Origin: SB11 sp965222995
GTDB taxonomy: Bacteria > Bacteroidota > Bacteroidia > UBA8524
Direction: 5' to 3'
NCBI GenBank assembly: GCA_965222995.1
Contig: OZ244977.1
Location: 3,162,001-3,226,000 of the forward strand
Length of the DNA stretch: 64,000 bases
Part shown: piece after piece, positions 26,077 to 35,641 of the stretch
How positions within the stretch are numbered: the stretch's first letter is position 1
Layout of the letters: each line of letters begins with the position of its first letter
Made by a program: the position numbers and the translations under genes
The notes under the pieces: generated by a model
Database searches by the model: none
Seen by the model: only the letters and a program-made list of their open reading frames with translations
What the model was told of the DNA's origin: nothing

Positions 26077-26523
26077 ATGAACTCCAAAAAAATAACCATT
26101 TTCATATCATTACTATTAATTGCTATTCCAAGCTTTAGTAACACTCCGGCTGATGACAATAACCCGCTAAAAATGATTGAGAAGTTTTTTGCATTACTCG
26201 ACTCTGCTGGTAATGATGCAGCCGTTGACTATATTTTTAGTTCTAACGAAAACTTTACAAACGAAGAAGTAGATATCGCTAACATAAGAGCCGTTTTAAA
26301 TAAATACAGTAAACTATTAGGCGAATATCATGACTATGAAATACTTGAGTCAAAAAAAGTCGGAAAGTATTATATCACAATATCAACCTTGGCAAGATTT
26401 GACAGACAGCCTATGAGGTTTCTTTTTTCTTTCTACAAGGTTAAAGGAGTATGGAAAACCTTTAAGTTTAGTTTTGATGACAATATATTCAACGAAATAA
26501 ACGAGTCTATAAAGCCCAAGTAG
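26077..26523 (+). CDS. Small secreted protein, unknown function
   Basis: 148 residues from ATG 26077, which begins the signal peptide (MNSKKITIFISLLLIAIPSFS); an earlier in-frame ATG at 26029 would put 16 odd residues in front. The mature part is one small alpha+beta domain (MIEKFFALLDSAGNDAAVDYIFS, then strands ending FKFSFDDN) that resembles the NTF2-like/DUF3887 type by its layout only. Last gene of the AT-rich islet. Confidence 0.6.
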   Translation: MNSKKITIFISLLLIAIPSFSNTPADDNNPLKMIEKFFALLDSAGNDAAVDYIFSSNENFTNEEVDIANIRAVLNKYSKLLGEYHDYEILESKKVGKYYITISTLARFDRQPMRFLFSFYKVKGVWKTFKFSFDDNIFNEINESIKPK

Positions 26524-26629
26524 TTTTTAATTTCAAGAACGAGTTTATAAAATTCACTGCCAGAGATATTTGGTAGTGAAGGTTGTAAATCCAATTTAGC
26601 CACCTACACCATTTAACTTCCAAAATACC

Positions 26630-26637
26630 TATTTTTG
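26630..26637 (+). promoter_or_regulatory. -7 box TATTTTTG (E1 dehydrogenase)
   Basis: Exact TAnnTTTG match only 4 bases before ATG 26642; the transcript would start at or next to the start codon. Confidence 0.6.
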
Positions 26638-26641
26638 CAAA

Positions 26642-29050
26642 ATGGCAACAGCGCAGGTTAGCGAAGAACAACTAACTGCATACAAGCAGGAGGTTATAAA
26701 CGATTATAAAATAGCTTTTCAAAGCCGTCAGGCTAGTTTAATAGGCAGAAAAGAGGTACTTACCGGTAAAGCCAAATTCGGGATATTTGGAGACGGTAAA
26801 GAAGTTGCCCAAATAGCCATGGCAAAAGCCTTTAAGAAAGGCGATAACCGTAGCGGTTACTACCGCGACCAAACTTTTATGTTTGCTTTGGGCATGAGCA
26901 ATGTGCGTGAATTTTTCGCTCAATTATACGCCCATACCAGTGTTGAAACCGAACCTTGCTCAGCGGGTAGAAGTATGAACGGGCATTTTGGAACCCGTTT
27001 TTTGAATGACGACGGAAGCTGGAAATCACAAACAGACACCTATAATTCATCGGCTGATATTTCGCCTACAGGCGGACAAATGCCACGCCTGTTGGGTTTA
27101 GCAATGGCTTCTAAACTATACCGCGATAATGAAGATTTACACCAATACACTGATTTTTCTGATAAAGGAAATGAGGTGGCTTTTGGTACTATAGGTAATG
27201 CCAGCACCAGTGAGGGCATGTTTTGGGAAGCCATAAACGCAGCTTGCGTAATGCAAGTACCTTTAGCTATGTCTATTTGGGACGATGAGTACGGTATTTC
27301 CGTACCCGCCAAATACCAAACCGCAAAAGAAAACCTTACAAGTATATTAAGCGGCTTCCAAACTGATGAGGATGGTAAAGGATTGGAGTTATTTACAGTA
27401 AAAGGCTGGGATTATGCAGACTTATGCCTTACCTACCAAAAAGCAGTAGATATATGCCGTGAGCAACACACGCCCATAGTAATTCATGTAAAAGAAATTA
27501 CGCAGCCACAAGGGCACTCCACATCAGGTTCGCACGAGCGTTATAAAGATGCTGAACGTTTAGCATGGGAACAAGAGTATGACTGCATTAAGAAAATGCG
27601 TGAGTGGATGGAAGCCAATGCTATTGCCACTACTGAAGAATTAGACGGTTGGGAAAAAGACTGGCTAAAAGAAGTTAAAGAAGAAAAGAAAGCAGCTTGG
27701 CAAGCATATTTAGCCGATATTAAAAACGATGTAGCCGATGTAGCTACCTTAATTGATGATGTAGCTTCACAAAGCAGCAATAGTGAAGAAATAGCTGCGA
27801 TTGCCAATGCACTTCGCAGCAATACAGAGCCCATACGCAAAGATATTGGTGCTGCTATAAATACTACTTTGCGCCTTAGCTTAAAAGAAAACACAGCAGC
27901 AAGAGAAAATCTGGCTAACTACAAAAAGCAGTTTCATAGTGATAATAACGAGCGTTACAGTTCTCATTTACACAGTGAGTCTGAATGGAATGCTTTGAAA
28001 GTTGAAGAGGTAAAACCTGAATATAGTGATGATAGCTCACAAGTAGATGGGCGTGAGGTACTACAAGCTTGTTTTGATGCTGCTATTTCTCGCGACCCCA
28101 GAGTTTTTGCTTATGGCGAGGATGTAGGAAAAATTGGTGATGTAAACCAGGGTTTTGCTGGACTACAAGAAAAACACGGAGAACTACGAGTATTTGATAC
28201 AGGGATACGTGAATGCACCATTATAGGGCAAGGCATTGGTTCTGCCATGCGTGGTTTACGCCCTATTGCAGAAATACAATATTTAGATTATTTGTTATAT
28301 GCCATCCAAATACTGAGTGATGATTTGGCTACCCTGCAATGGCGTACTAAAGGCGGGCAAAAAGCACCGCTAATTGTACGTACTCGTGGGCATAGGCTTG
28401 AAGGTATTTGGCATAGCGGTTCACCCATGGGCATGATAATAAATGCATTACGGGGCATATACGTTTGTGTTCCACGCGATATGACCCAAGCAGCAGGTAT
28501 GTACAATACTTTGCTTGAAAGTGATGAACCGGGCTTAATAGTAGAGTGCCTAAACGGTTACCGCCTTAAAGAGCAAATGCCTGATAATATAGGTGAAATG
28601 AAAACCCCATTGGGTATACCCGAAACCCTTATTGAAGGGGACGATGTTACCCTGGTTTCTTACGGTTCAACACTACGTGTTGCTGAAGAAGCTATTAAGC
28701 AATTAAACGAAGTGGGTATTAGTGTTGAGTTAATAGATGTGCAAACTTTGCTTCCTTTTGATGTAAACCATCACATTATAGAAAGTATAAAGAAAACCAA
28801 CCGTGTAGTTTTCTTAGATGAGGATGTGCCCGGTGGTGCAAGCGCATACATGTACCAGCAAGTAATGGAAAAACAAGAAGCTTTCCGCTGGCTGGATAGT
28901 GAGCCTAAAACAATTAGTGCCCATCCGCACCGCCCTGCTTATGGTACAGATGGTGATTATTTTAGTAAACCCAACGTTGAAGATATTTTTGAGGCTATTT
29001 ATGCAATAATGCATGAAGCAGAGCCTGCTGAATACCCCAAGTTTGCATAA
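26642..29050 (+). CDS. 2-oxoacid dehydrogenase E1, fused alpha and beta subunits
   Basis: 802 residues. The N-terminal half (about 1-340) is E1 alpha, with FGTIGNASTSEGMFWEAIN as the thiamine-pyrophosphate site. A helical linker (about 345-440) joins it to E1 beta (about 460-802), with VFAYGEDVG, IGQGIGSAMRGLRPIAEIQYLDY and QTLLPFD. Fused E1 proteins of this kind in Bacteroidota are annotated as branched-chain 2-oxoacid (2-oxoisovalerate) dehydrogenase. The enzyme decarboxylates its substrate and passes the acyl group to E2 lipoate. E2 and E3 genes are not in the window. Pyruvate as substrate cannot be excluded. Confidence 0.92.
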   Translation: MATAQVSEEQLTAYKQEVINDYKIAFQSRQASLIGRKEVLTGKAKFGIFGDGKEVAQIAMAKAFKKGDNRSGYYRDQTFMFALGMSNVREFFAQLYAHTSVETEPCSAGRSMNGHFGTRFLNDDGSWKSQTDTYNSSADISPTGGQMPRLLGLAMASKLYRDNEDLHQYTDFSDKGNEVAFGTIGNASTSEGMFWEAINAACVMQVPLAMSIWDDEYGISVPAKYQTAKENLTSILSGFQTDEDGKGLELFTVKGWDYADLCLTYQKAVDICREQHTPIVIHVKEITQPQGHSTSGSHERYKDAERLAWEQEYDCIKKMREWMEANAIATTEELDGWEKDWLKEVKEEKKAAWQAYLADIKNDVADVATLIDDVASQSSNSEEIAAIANALRSNTEPIRKDIGAAINTTLRLSLKENTAARENLANYKKQFHSDNNERYSSHLHSESEWNALKVEEVKPEYSDDSSQVDGREVLQACFDAAISRDPRVFAYGEDVGKIGDVNQGFAGLQEKHGELRVFDTGIRECTIIGQGIGSAMRGLRPIAEIQYLDYLLYAIQILSDDLATLQWRTKGGQKAPLIVRTRGHRLEGIWHSGSPMGMIINALRGIYVCVPRDMTQAAGMYNTLLESDEPGLIVECLNGYRLKEQMPDNIGEMKTPLGIPETLIEGDDVTLVSYGSTLRVAEEAIKQLNEVGISVELIDVQTLLPFDVNHHIIESIKKTNRVVFLDEDVPGGASAYMYQQVMEKQEAFRWLDSEPKTISAHPHRPAYGTDGDYFSKPNVEDIFEAIYAIMHEAEPAEYPKFA

Positions 29051-29133
29051 ACTTTTTTTGTTTGTATTGCTAAACGTGGCTTATACGGAATAAGATTTTT
29101 TGTATCTTACAGTTTTAAGCCTTTTTCAAACCA

Positions 29134-29991
29134 ATGAAAAAAATATTTTCAACTGTCTTTTTGCTTTTCTTCATATTTACTATTTGTCAAGGTCAAACCA
29201 AGCTGGGTGTTTCGTTTGGTTTCACAGATACTAAAATTGCCGTTTCCGATTATCAAAATATTCCCGATACTACACAAGCGAAGTTCAATGGCAGCCAGAG
29301 TTTTCGTTTTGCAATCTCATCATTTTTCAGACTTAATGATTATTTCACGCTCAGGCCTGAACTGGCTTTGCTTAATAGTCCTTTTAATGAACAATTAGAT
29401 AGTTTTAATATACAAACTTTAGCTCCTCCCGGCTGGCTGGATGTTTACAGAACCTCCTCGGACTACAACTTTATGCACCTGAGACTACCTGTATTATTAA
29501 ATTTCTCATTCCACTTATTAAACATTTCAAAACCAAAAAGTGAGGGGAAAAAAGCTTCAACTTTGTCTATGGATGTTTTTGGCGGACCATATATTTCTTT
29601 TGCAATAAACCATAAAAGAAAATCCTTAATAACTCATACCCGTTCAGCTTCGCAGGATACTTCAAAAAGGTATAATTTTACCCAAACCCGAGCTGAAGAA
29701 ACAAGTTTAAATAGCAGCCAAATAAACCAATGGGATTATGGAGCGATAATGGGTTTGGGCTTAAAAGCAGGAATTACAGGAGGCATACAACTTTTTATAG
29801 AAGCAAGAAGTAATATATCTTCATATGACCTTAATAATGGGCTTTGGGACAGGATAGCCCAAAAACCAAATAATCCTTTTGAAACTCATATTGTTAAGCC
29901 GAAAATTCGCCTAAAGAACTCTATATTTTTATCTGCCGGAGTACTTTTTAGTATTGATTTTAGTAAAATAAATGTCTCATCTGAGCGTTAA
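29134..29991 (+). CDS. PorT-like outer-membrane beta-barrel protein (copy 1)
   Basis: 285 residues. Signal peptide about 1-20 (FTICQG). The body is a barrel of the PorT/outer-membrane beta-barrel (OMP_b-brl_2) type: LGVSFGFTDTKIAVSDYQNI, FRLNDYFTLRPELAL, HLRLPVLLNFSFHLL, DVFGGPYISFAIN, ending IFLSAGVLFSIDF. It is a paralogue of the next gene (shared FRPELA/FNPELY, LFGGPYIS, RIAQKPNNPF/REVPDPADPF). Such proteins sit in the outer membrane; PorT itself belongs to T9SS, but these copies may have other roles. Confidence 0.75.
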   Translation: MKKIFSTVFLLFFIFTICQGQTKLGVSFGFTDTKIAVSDYQNIPDTTQAKFNGSQSFRFAISSFFRLNDYFTLRPELALLNSPFNEQLDSFNIQTLAPPGWLDVYRTSSDYNFMHLRLPVLLNFSFHLLNISKPKSEGKKASTLSMDVFGGPYISFAINHKRKSLITHTRSASQDTSKRYNFTQTRAEETSLNSSQINQWDYGAIMGLGLKAGITGGIQLFIEARSNISSYDLNNGLWDRIAQKPNNPFETHIVKPKIRLKNSIFLSAGVLFSIDFSKINVSSER

Positions 29992-30024
29992 TACAGTCTA
30001 AATCAATAAAAATTTCATCTTAAT

Positions 30025-30059
30025 CTTACATGAAATATTGTTAATCTTTTTCATGTAAG
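30025..30059. promoter_or_regulatory. 11-bp inverted repeat between the PorT-like copies
   Basis: CTTACATGAAA (30025-30035) and TTTCATGTAAG (30049-30059) are a perfect match with a 13-nt spacer; TTAATCTT is repeated at the two arms. It is followed by no T run, so a binding site or processing hairpin is more likely than a terminator. Confidence 0.45.
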
Positions 30060-30117
30060 CCTTGAAATAACAGCCAAAATGAATAGATTTGTTAGTTCAA
30101 CTAAAAACTATAAAACA

Positions 30118-31008
30118 ATGAAAAGAAATTTTACGGCAAAAAGCCTGTTTCTTTTGTTAGCAATATCATTAGCAAGTTTATCACAAACTAGTGCCCAAGT
30201 AGAGTGGGGTATTGCGGGTGGATTAAATATGGCCGGGCTTTCTGGTTCAGAGTTTAAGACAGTTCCCGATAGCACAACTCCTACTTTCAAAAGCATTACC
30301 CGATTTAGAGTTGGAATTTTTGCTGATATTCCTTTGAATAACTACTGGAGCTTTAATCCTGAACTATACTATTCTGTAAAAGGAGGAATACAGAGGCTAG
30401 ACAGCGGAAGAGAACAAATTGACTTTAACACTTCTACTCCATTCTTACGTACAGACCAAACTGTTTCTAATATAGACCTCAACTATATTGAAGTTCCCTT
30501 ATTAATTCGTTTCTCAACTCCACTGGGAAGGCCAACGGCGTTGTACCCTTATGAAAATTCCGTGAAACCCTTTTATCTGGATTTATTTGGTGGTCCATAT
30601 ATTTCTTACATGATTAGTAACGTAAATGATGCTACCATAACTACAACAAGTTTTTCTGACCAAGACACATCAGAAGCTTATAACTTTTCAAGGAAAACAA
30701 GTGAAAACAGTTCCATTGAGCAAATTAATAAAATAGACTTTGGAGCTGTAATGGGTATGGGAGTTAAATGGCGTTTCAACCGTAAATCGTATTTGTATTT
30801 AGATTTCCGTTATACACTAAGTATGGCTAACCTAAATAAAGGATATTGGGATAGAGAGGTTCCAGACCCTGCAGACCCTTTTCAGTCAATTGTTGTTTCA
30901 CCAACCATTAAAAATACAGGCACATTATCCTTTGCCTTAGGTTATATAACTAATTTTAGTAAGCGAAGGTATTTTAACCTGTTTAAACCCGATAGAAACA
31001 GACCTTAA
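30118..31008 (+). CDS. PorT-like outer-membrane beta-barrel protein (copy 2)
   Basis: 296 residues from ATG 30118, chosen because it begins the signal peptide (MKRNFTAKSLFLLLAISLAS); ATG 30079 would add 13 residues. Barrel strands as in copy 1: WGIAGGLNMAGLSGSEF, NYWSFNPELYYSVKGG, NYIEVPLLIRFSTPL, LDLFGGPYISYMI, SFALGYITNF. Adjacent paralogue of the 29134 gene. A hairpin terminator follows. Confidence 0.75.
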   Translation: MKRNFTAKSLFLLLAISLASLSQTSAQVEWGIAGGLNMAGLSGSEFKTVPDSTTPTFKSITRFRVGIFADIPLNNYWSFNPELYYSVKGGIQRLDSGREQIDFNTSTPFLRTDQTVSNIDLNYIEVPLLIRFSTPLGRPTALYPYENSVKPFYLDLFGGPYISYMISNVNDATITTTSFSDQDTSEAYNFSRKTSENSSIEQINKIDFGAVMGMGVKWRFNRKSYLYLDFRYTLSMANLNKGYWDREVPDPADPFQSIVVSPTIKNTGTLSFALGYITNFSKRRYFNLFKPDRNRP

Positions 31009-31038
31009 ACTAAGCACATTTTTAACCTAAATATACTA

Positions 31039-31070
31039 CCCCAACCTTTGCAAAAAGGCTGGGGTTTTTT
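31039..31070 (+). terminator. Terminator after PorT-like copy 2
   Basis: CCCCAACCTTT / AAAGGCTGGGG with one mismatch, loop GCAA, then T6. Confidence 0.85.
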
Positions 31071-31130
31071 ATGCAACAAAAATTAATTTTAAATTGTCTT
31101 AAATTGTAATGAAAAACTAAACCCTAACCT

Positions 31131-33716
31131 ATGCGAAAATTTTTTACTTCTAAAATCATAGTTCTTTTAATAATCGCAGTTGTTGTAATGGCAGCGGGAA
31201 CTGCTGTTAAGTTTGGCAGTAATCCTCCTGCATCACGTACCAATGCTCCCGGAGAGCAAAACTGTACGGTTTGTCACTCAGGTTCATTAAACCCTACACC
31301 TGCCAACTTAAATAACTTAACCCTAGCCACTAATTTTACAGGAAACGGCTATATCCCGGATAGCACTTACACCCTCACGGTAAAGTATACAGAATCAGGT
31401 GTTTCCCGTTTTGGCTTCCAAATAACCGCCTTAACCAAAGTAGGCAATAACCCTACAGGTACTTTTACCGCAGGTTCCAGTTCATCAAAAACAACAGGAG
31501 TTATATCAGGAAAGACTAGAGAATACCTTCGCCACAACGGCGGCTTAGGTTCTAGTAATGGCAAAGGAGAGTGGACTTTTACATGGAAAGCACCTAAAAC
31601 CAACGTAGGAAAAATAGTTTTTTATGTAATTGTTAATGCCTCAAACTCTGACGGCGGTAGTGGTGGTGATGATATTTATGCTAAAACTTTTGAGTTTGAC
31701 CCGTCGAGCCTATTGCCTGTAGCATCAATCTCAGCTAACAAAACTAATATTTGTGCAGGAGACACCATTGAATTTACAGGTAGCGGAACAAATAGCCCAA
31801 CTGCTTATAACTGGAAGTTTAAAGCAGGCAATCCCTTTGTAAGTACATTGCAAAACCCCAAGGTAGTTTTTCAAATACCCGGTACTTATACAGATACTTT
31901 AAGGGTTACGAACGCTAAAGGTGTTTCGGAGCCGGCTACGGTTACCATTGTTGTTAATAGTGCCCCTGTAGCACAAATAGTAAGTGTACAACCCAATGAT
32001 ACCGTTTGTGCTGGCGATACCGTTAAAATGGCTGCATCATTCGGTACAGGGTTCAGGTATAAATGGAATACGGGTAACCCCGGCGATACGCTTAGCAATG
32101 TTAGCATTACCCAAACAGGCACTTATACAGTAACTGTAACCAACAGCAACAACTGTAGTAAAACCAGTTTCCCCATAGATATTGTTGTGAAACCCAAGCT
32201 AGGGCTTTCACTTGAAACTGCAAATGCCAAGGATACGGCTTGCGAAGGCGATTCGGTTACATTTGTTGCCCAGTCATTCTCAGGCTTTGATAGTTATACA
32301 TTCTGGCGAAACGGTAATGTAGTGCAAACCAGTAGCAGTAATACTTTTAAAACAGCTGTAGCCTTAAATGACACTTTTGAAGTAGTAGGAACCAAAGACG
32401 GTTGCGATAGCGACCCCTCTAAAAAAATACTGTTCATACAACAACGTTTAGCAGCTCCAACGGTGAGTTGCGGAACTACAACAACATCGAGCATTATTTT
32501 TAATTGGACAACCGTAAACGGAGCAAACGGTTATGAAGTGAGTACTGATACCGGAAAAACCTGGGCTACCCCTTCAAGTGGTTCAATGGGTTTAAGCCAT
32601 ACGGTTACAGGACTTAATTTTAATACCGATGTACAACTTATGGTAAGAGCAACCGATAATGCCCCTTGTTTTAGCGGTAATGCAGGAACAAGAGTTTGCA
32701 AAACATTATCATGCTCAGGGGTTACATTTGATGCCCAACCCGCCGATACATTAATTTGCCCGGGAGATTCTACTACTATTACAGTTAGTAATATTTCAGC
32801 TCCAAAATTTTCATTACGTTTAGGAACAGGTGCTTTCGGCTCAACCACTACTTTCACGGTTAAGCCCAACCAAACTACCAATTTTGATTTTGAGTTGATT
32901 GACTCAAGTAAATTAAATTGTCCGCCGCTTCAGTTTAAAGTAACTGTTAAAGTAGATAATGTACCTACACCTGTTTTAATGGTTACACCGGGAACTACCG
33001 TATGCATGGGGCAGCCCGTTCAGCTATCAGCACCAGTGGTGGGTATTACTAAGTATACTGTTATAGCTAACGGCAATCCTTCTACACTTACCAATACTAC
33101 AGGAGTATTTTCGAATGTGCAGGTTAACGACGGGGATAGAGTAGCAGTGGAAATAGAAACCGCTGCGGGATGTAAAGCACAGTCTAATGAAGAAACATTT
33201 ACGGTGCTTCCTTTACCAAGAGTAGGGTTTACATCAAACATAAATAACCTGTCGGTTGATTTTGATGATACTACTTCTTCAACACAAGTCCGCACTTGGG
33301 ATTTTGGAGACGGTAATAACTCAACCCTGAAAAACCCGACACATACTTATGCTACTGTAGGCAGTTTTGACGTGAAACTAACTGTTACCGATGTTAACGG
33401 ATGTACAGATTCATTAACTAAAACAATTACAACTCAAAATGTGTCTATTGGAGAAATTGCAGGTTTATCTCAACTGGATATCTATCCGAACCCGACTAAA
33501 GGAGTTTTACAAATAGATTTTGAATGGTTAAGTGTAGGAAATATAAACCTGACTGTAACGGATATTAACGGCAAAGAAGTTTGGAGCGACCTTATAACCC
33601 AAACAGGAAAACACAGCCGCAAAATAGACCTAAGTGAGTTTGCTGATGGCACTTATCTGCTACAGCTAAACACACCTAAAGGACAGCATACCTTAAAAGT
33701 GCTGAAAACTAAATAG
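31131..33716 (+). CDS. Large secreted protein: Reeler-like, PKD and T9SS type A domains
   Basis: 861 residues. A signal/TM segment (about 7-26) is followed by NCTVCHSGS at about 44-52, the cysteine motif of choice-of-anchor V (Reeler-like) domains; it has the CxxCH form of a c-type heme site, but heme binding is not implied by family data I know. The Reeler-like domain runs to about 195, then PKD/Ig-like repeats (about 200-280, 285-360, 700-770 with RTWDFGDGNNSTLKNPTHTY). A FnIII-like domain (FNWTTVNGANGYEVST) lies between. The C-terminus (LSQLDIYPNPTKGVLQI ... GTYLLQLNTPKGQHTLKVL) is a textbook T9SS type A sorting domain. Confidence 0.9.
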   Translation: MRKFFTSKIIVLLIIAVVVMAAGTAVKFGSNPPASRTNAPGEQNCTVCHSGSLNPTPANLNNLTLATNFTGNGYIPDSTYTLTVKYTESGVSRFGFQITALTKVGNNPTGTFTAGSSSSKTTGVISGKTREYLRHNGGLGSSNGKGEWTFTWKAPKTNVGKIVFYVIVNASNSDGGSGGDDIYAKTFEFDPSSLLPVASISANKTNICAGDTIEFTGSGTNSPTAYNWKFKAGNPFVSTLQNPKVVFQIPGTYTDTLRVTNAKGVSEPATVTIVVNSAPVAQIVSVQPNDTVCAGDTVKMAASFGTGFRYKWNTGNPGDTLSNVSITQTGTYTVTVTNSNNCSKTSFPIDIVVKPKLGLSLETANAKDTACEGDSVTFVAQSFSGFDSYTFWRNGNVVQTSSSNTFKTAVALNDTFEVVGTKDGCDSDPSKKILFIQQRLAAPTVSCGTTTTSSIIFNWTTVNGANGYEVSTDTGKTWATPSSGSMGLSHTVTGLNFNTDVQLMVRATDNAPCFSGNAGTRVCKTLSCSGVTFDAQPADTLICPGDSTTITVSNISAPKFSLRLGTGAFGSTTTFTVKPNQTTNFDFELIDSSKLNCPPLQFKVTVKVDNVPTPVLMVTPGTTVCMGQPVQLSAPVVGITKYTVIANGNPSTLTNTTGVFSNVQVNDGDRVAVEIETAAGCKAQSNEETFTVLPLPRVGFTSNINNLSVDFDDTTSSTQVRTWDFGDGNNSTLKNPTHTYATVGSFDVKLTVTDVNGCTDSLTKTITTQNVSIGEIAGLSQLDIYPNPTKGVLQIDFEWLSVGNINLTVTDINGKEVWSDLITQTGKHSRKIDLSEFADGTYLLQLNTPKGQHTLKVLKTK

Positions 33717-33741
33717 AACCAACTGTTAATATTGGATAATT

Positions 33742-33781
33742 GTAAGGGTAAGCCTTTTTTAAGGTTTGCCCTTACTTTTTT
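33742..33781. terminator. Bidirectional terminator between the PKD protein and lgt
   Basis: GTAAGGGTAAGCCTT / AAGGTTTGCCCTTAC with minor mismatches and T runs. It overlaps the 3' end of lgt and can end both convergent genes. Confidence 0.75.
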
Positions 33782-34604
33782 GGTACTCAGCAGTTTTCTT
33801 TTCCTGCTTAGCTTTGTTGTAAAGCCTGTAATAAATATAGCCACCACCTAAAAGTATAAAAATGGCTATAAACTGAGAGTGGGATAGTAATCCGTTAAAT
33901 AAAAAACCCCGCTCTTCATCACCTCTAAATTCTTCGGTAATACTACGCCCCACACCATATACCAATGTATATATAAGTATTAGTTGCCCATGAAATTGCT
34001 TGCGGTTGTGCAGCCATATCATAAACAAAACTATACCCAATATCATACCTGCATCATACAACTGCACGGGGTATAAATGTTCCCCTAAAGGTTCGGCAGC
34101 ACTTTTAGGGTGTGTAAAAACTATACCTTGCCCCGGAGCACATACTTTACCGTGGCAACACCCTGCCATAAAACAACCCAACTTTCCAAAACCATGTACC
34201 AGTGCCCCTGATACGGCAATAATGTCAAAAGTTTCTAAAACGGGCAAGTTATTTTTCCTAAAAAACCATATAAATGTGGGTACGGCAAACAAAAAAGAAC
34301 CGTAGAATACAAAACCACTACCTATATCTTGTATAGTTTTAGCAGGTTCATCGACATATTGCATGATATTTTCAAAATAGAAAAACACCTTACCGCCAAT
34401 AAAAACTGCTAAAAAAGCCCATATAAATAACTCTGAGACCTTATCCAGATTTAGTCCCAGCTTTTTACCGCGCCAAAGCGCATACAAAAAGCCCAAAGCT
34501 ACTCCAATAAGTATCATTACTCCATAACTGTAAATAGTAATATGGTCTCCAAAAATACCTTGAAGAAAAGAAGGGGTTTTAAAGCGAAGTAATTCAGGAT
34601 ACAC
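33759..34604 (-). CDS. lgt: Prolipoprotein diacylglyceryl transferase
   Basis: 281 residues, GTG start. Seven-TM Lgt topology; the signature HGFGKLGCFMAGCCHGK corresponds to the conserved GRIGNF-like Lgt loop, and GRSITEEFRGDEERG carries the conserved Arg/Glu. It moves diacylglycerol from phosphatidylglycerol to the lipobox cysteine, needed for the lipoproteins in the window (for example 3333-4103). A TATATTCG box lies 18 bases before the start. The final 10-15 residues overlap a hairpin shared with the PKD protein gene. Confidence 0.92.
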   Translation of the reverse strand: MYPELLRFKTPSFLQGIFGDHITIYSYGVMILIGVALGFLYALWRGKKLGLNLDKVSELFIWAFLAVFIGGKVFFYFENIMQYVDEPAKTIQDIGSGFVFYGSFLFAVPTFIWFFRKNNLPVLETFDIIAVSGALVHGFGKLGCFMAGCCHGKVCAPGQGIVFTHPKSAAEPLGEHLYPVQLYDAGMILGIVLFMIWLHNRKQFHGQLILIYTLVYGVGRSITEEFRGDEERGFLFNGLLSHSQFIAIFILLGGGYIYYRLYNKAKQEKKTAEYQKSKGKP

Positions 34605-34622
34605 AGATAAAAGCTTTTTTAG

Positions 34623-34630
34623 CGAATATA
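34623..34630 (-). promoter_or_regulatory. -7 box TATATTCG (lgt)
   Basis: TAnnTTCG match, minus strand, 18 bases before the GTG start of lgt. Confidence 0.5.
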
Positions 34631-34644
34631 GCTAATCCGCTTTA

Positions 34645-35577
34645 TTACAATTGTCTTAGTTTGTCAATTAAATCGGGAAGCTCACCTACGGCTACCATCT
34701 CACGCCATGTTTTGCGGCTTTCTTTGCACGGAGCACCAAAATAGGTTTTGCCAGGCTCCAAGTCTTTCCCAACTCCTGATGAGGCTAATACCACTGCCCC
34801 TTTACCAATGGTAATTTCTTTGGTAACCCCTACTTTGCCCCATAGTATCACATTATCCTCAATTTTGCTAACACCTGCAATACCTACTTGTGAGGCAAAA
34901 ATACAGCGAGCTCCTACTTGGGTATCGTGCCCTATATGCACCTGGCTATCAATTTTGGTTTCTTTGCCGATAATAGTATCGCCACTTACTCCACGGTCTA
35001 TTGTACATCCTGTACCAATCTCAACTCCATCGTGCAAAATAGTACGTCCGCAACTATGCATTTTTTGGTAGTTACTGTAATAAAAAGCATCGCCCCCTAT
35101 ACTGGTATTGGCATGTATAATTACATTATTACCAATAGTGGTATCGTGGTATATAGCCACATTAGGATAAATAATACAGTTATCGCCAATAGTAACATTA
35201 TCGCTAATAGCCACCCCGGGATGTATAATGGTATTTTCACCAATAGTAACATTTTTACCTACATGGTAAGCTTTTACTTGTGGTATAGGTGTTGGGCTAA
35301 AATGTTTACACAAAAAAGTATAATCCCTAAAAGGGTCATCGCTAACCAGTAGGGTTTTTCCTTCAGGACATTCTACTTCTTTATCTATCAAAATGGTGGT
35401 TGCAGCAGAGTTTAGTGCTTTTTTATAATACTTTTCTACATTTACAAAAGTTATATCACCCGCCTCAACCATGTGTATTTCGTTAACGCCGGTTATGGCA
35501 AAATCATCAGCACCAACATATTGGGCTTTTATAAGTGCGGCAATTTCTTGTAGAGTGTGTTTGCGAGGCAGTTTCAT
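34645..35577 (-). CDS. lpxD: UDP-3-O-acylglucosamine N-acyltransferase (LpxD)
   Basis: 310 residues from ATG 35577; a GTG two codons earlier is less likely. An N-terminal uridine-binding domain (about 1-100; ITGVNEIHMVEAGDITFVNVEKYYKKAL) is followed by about ten hexapeptide repeats (IGENTIIHPGVAIS, IGDNCIIYPNVAIY), with IDSQVHIGHDTQVG holding the catalytic His and a C-terminal helix. Adds the second acyl chain in lipid A synthesis. It lies apart from the lpxA/fabZ genes at the right end; Bacteroidota often have two LpxD-like genes, so this may be the second copy. It runs co-directionally with lgt. Confidence 0.88.
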   Translation of the reverse strand: MKLPRKHTLQEIAALIKAQYVGADDFAITGVNEIHMVEAGDITFVNVEKYYKKALNSAATTILIDKEVECPEGKTLLVSDDPFRDYTFLCKHFSPTPIPQVKAYHVGKNVTIGENTIIHPGVAISDNVTIGDNCIIYPNVAIYHDTTIGNNVIIHANTSIGGDAFYYSNYQKMHSCGRTILHDGVEIGTGCTIDRGVSGDTIIGKETKIDSQVHIGHDTQVGARCIFASQVGIAGVSKIEDNVILWGKVGVTKEITIGKGAVVLASSGVGKDLEPGKTYFGAPCKESRKTWREMVAVGELPDLIDKLRQL

Positions 35578-35641
35578 AGGCACTAAAAATCACTTCAAAC
35601 ATACATAAAAGGGCAACACCACACGCAATTGAAAAATGTGT

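Noticed and set aside
31260..31280. CxxCH heme site in the 31131 protein
   Set aside because: NCTVCHSGS is the usual motif of choice-of-anchor V/Reeler-like domains, so it is not evidence for a cytochrome c.
34748..35352. Plus-strand frames over lpxD
   Set aside because: Their repeats mirror the hexapeptide repeats of LpxD read in antisense; no independent evidence.
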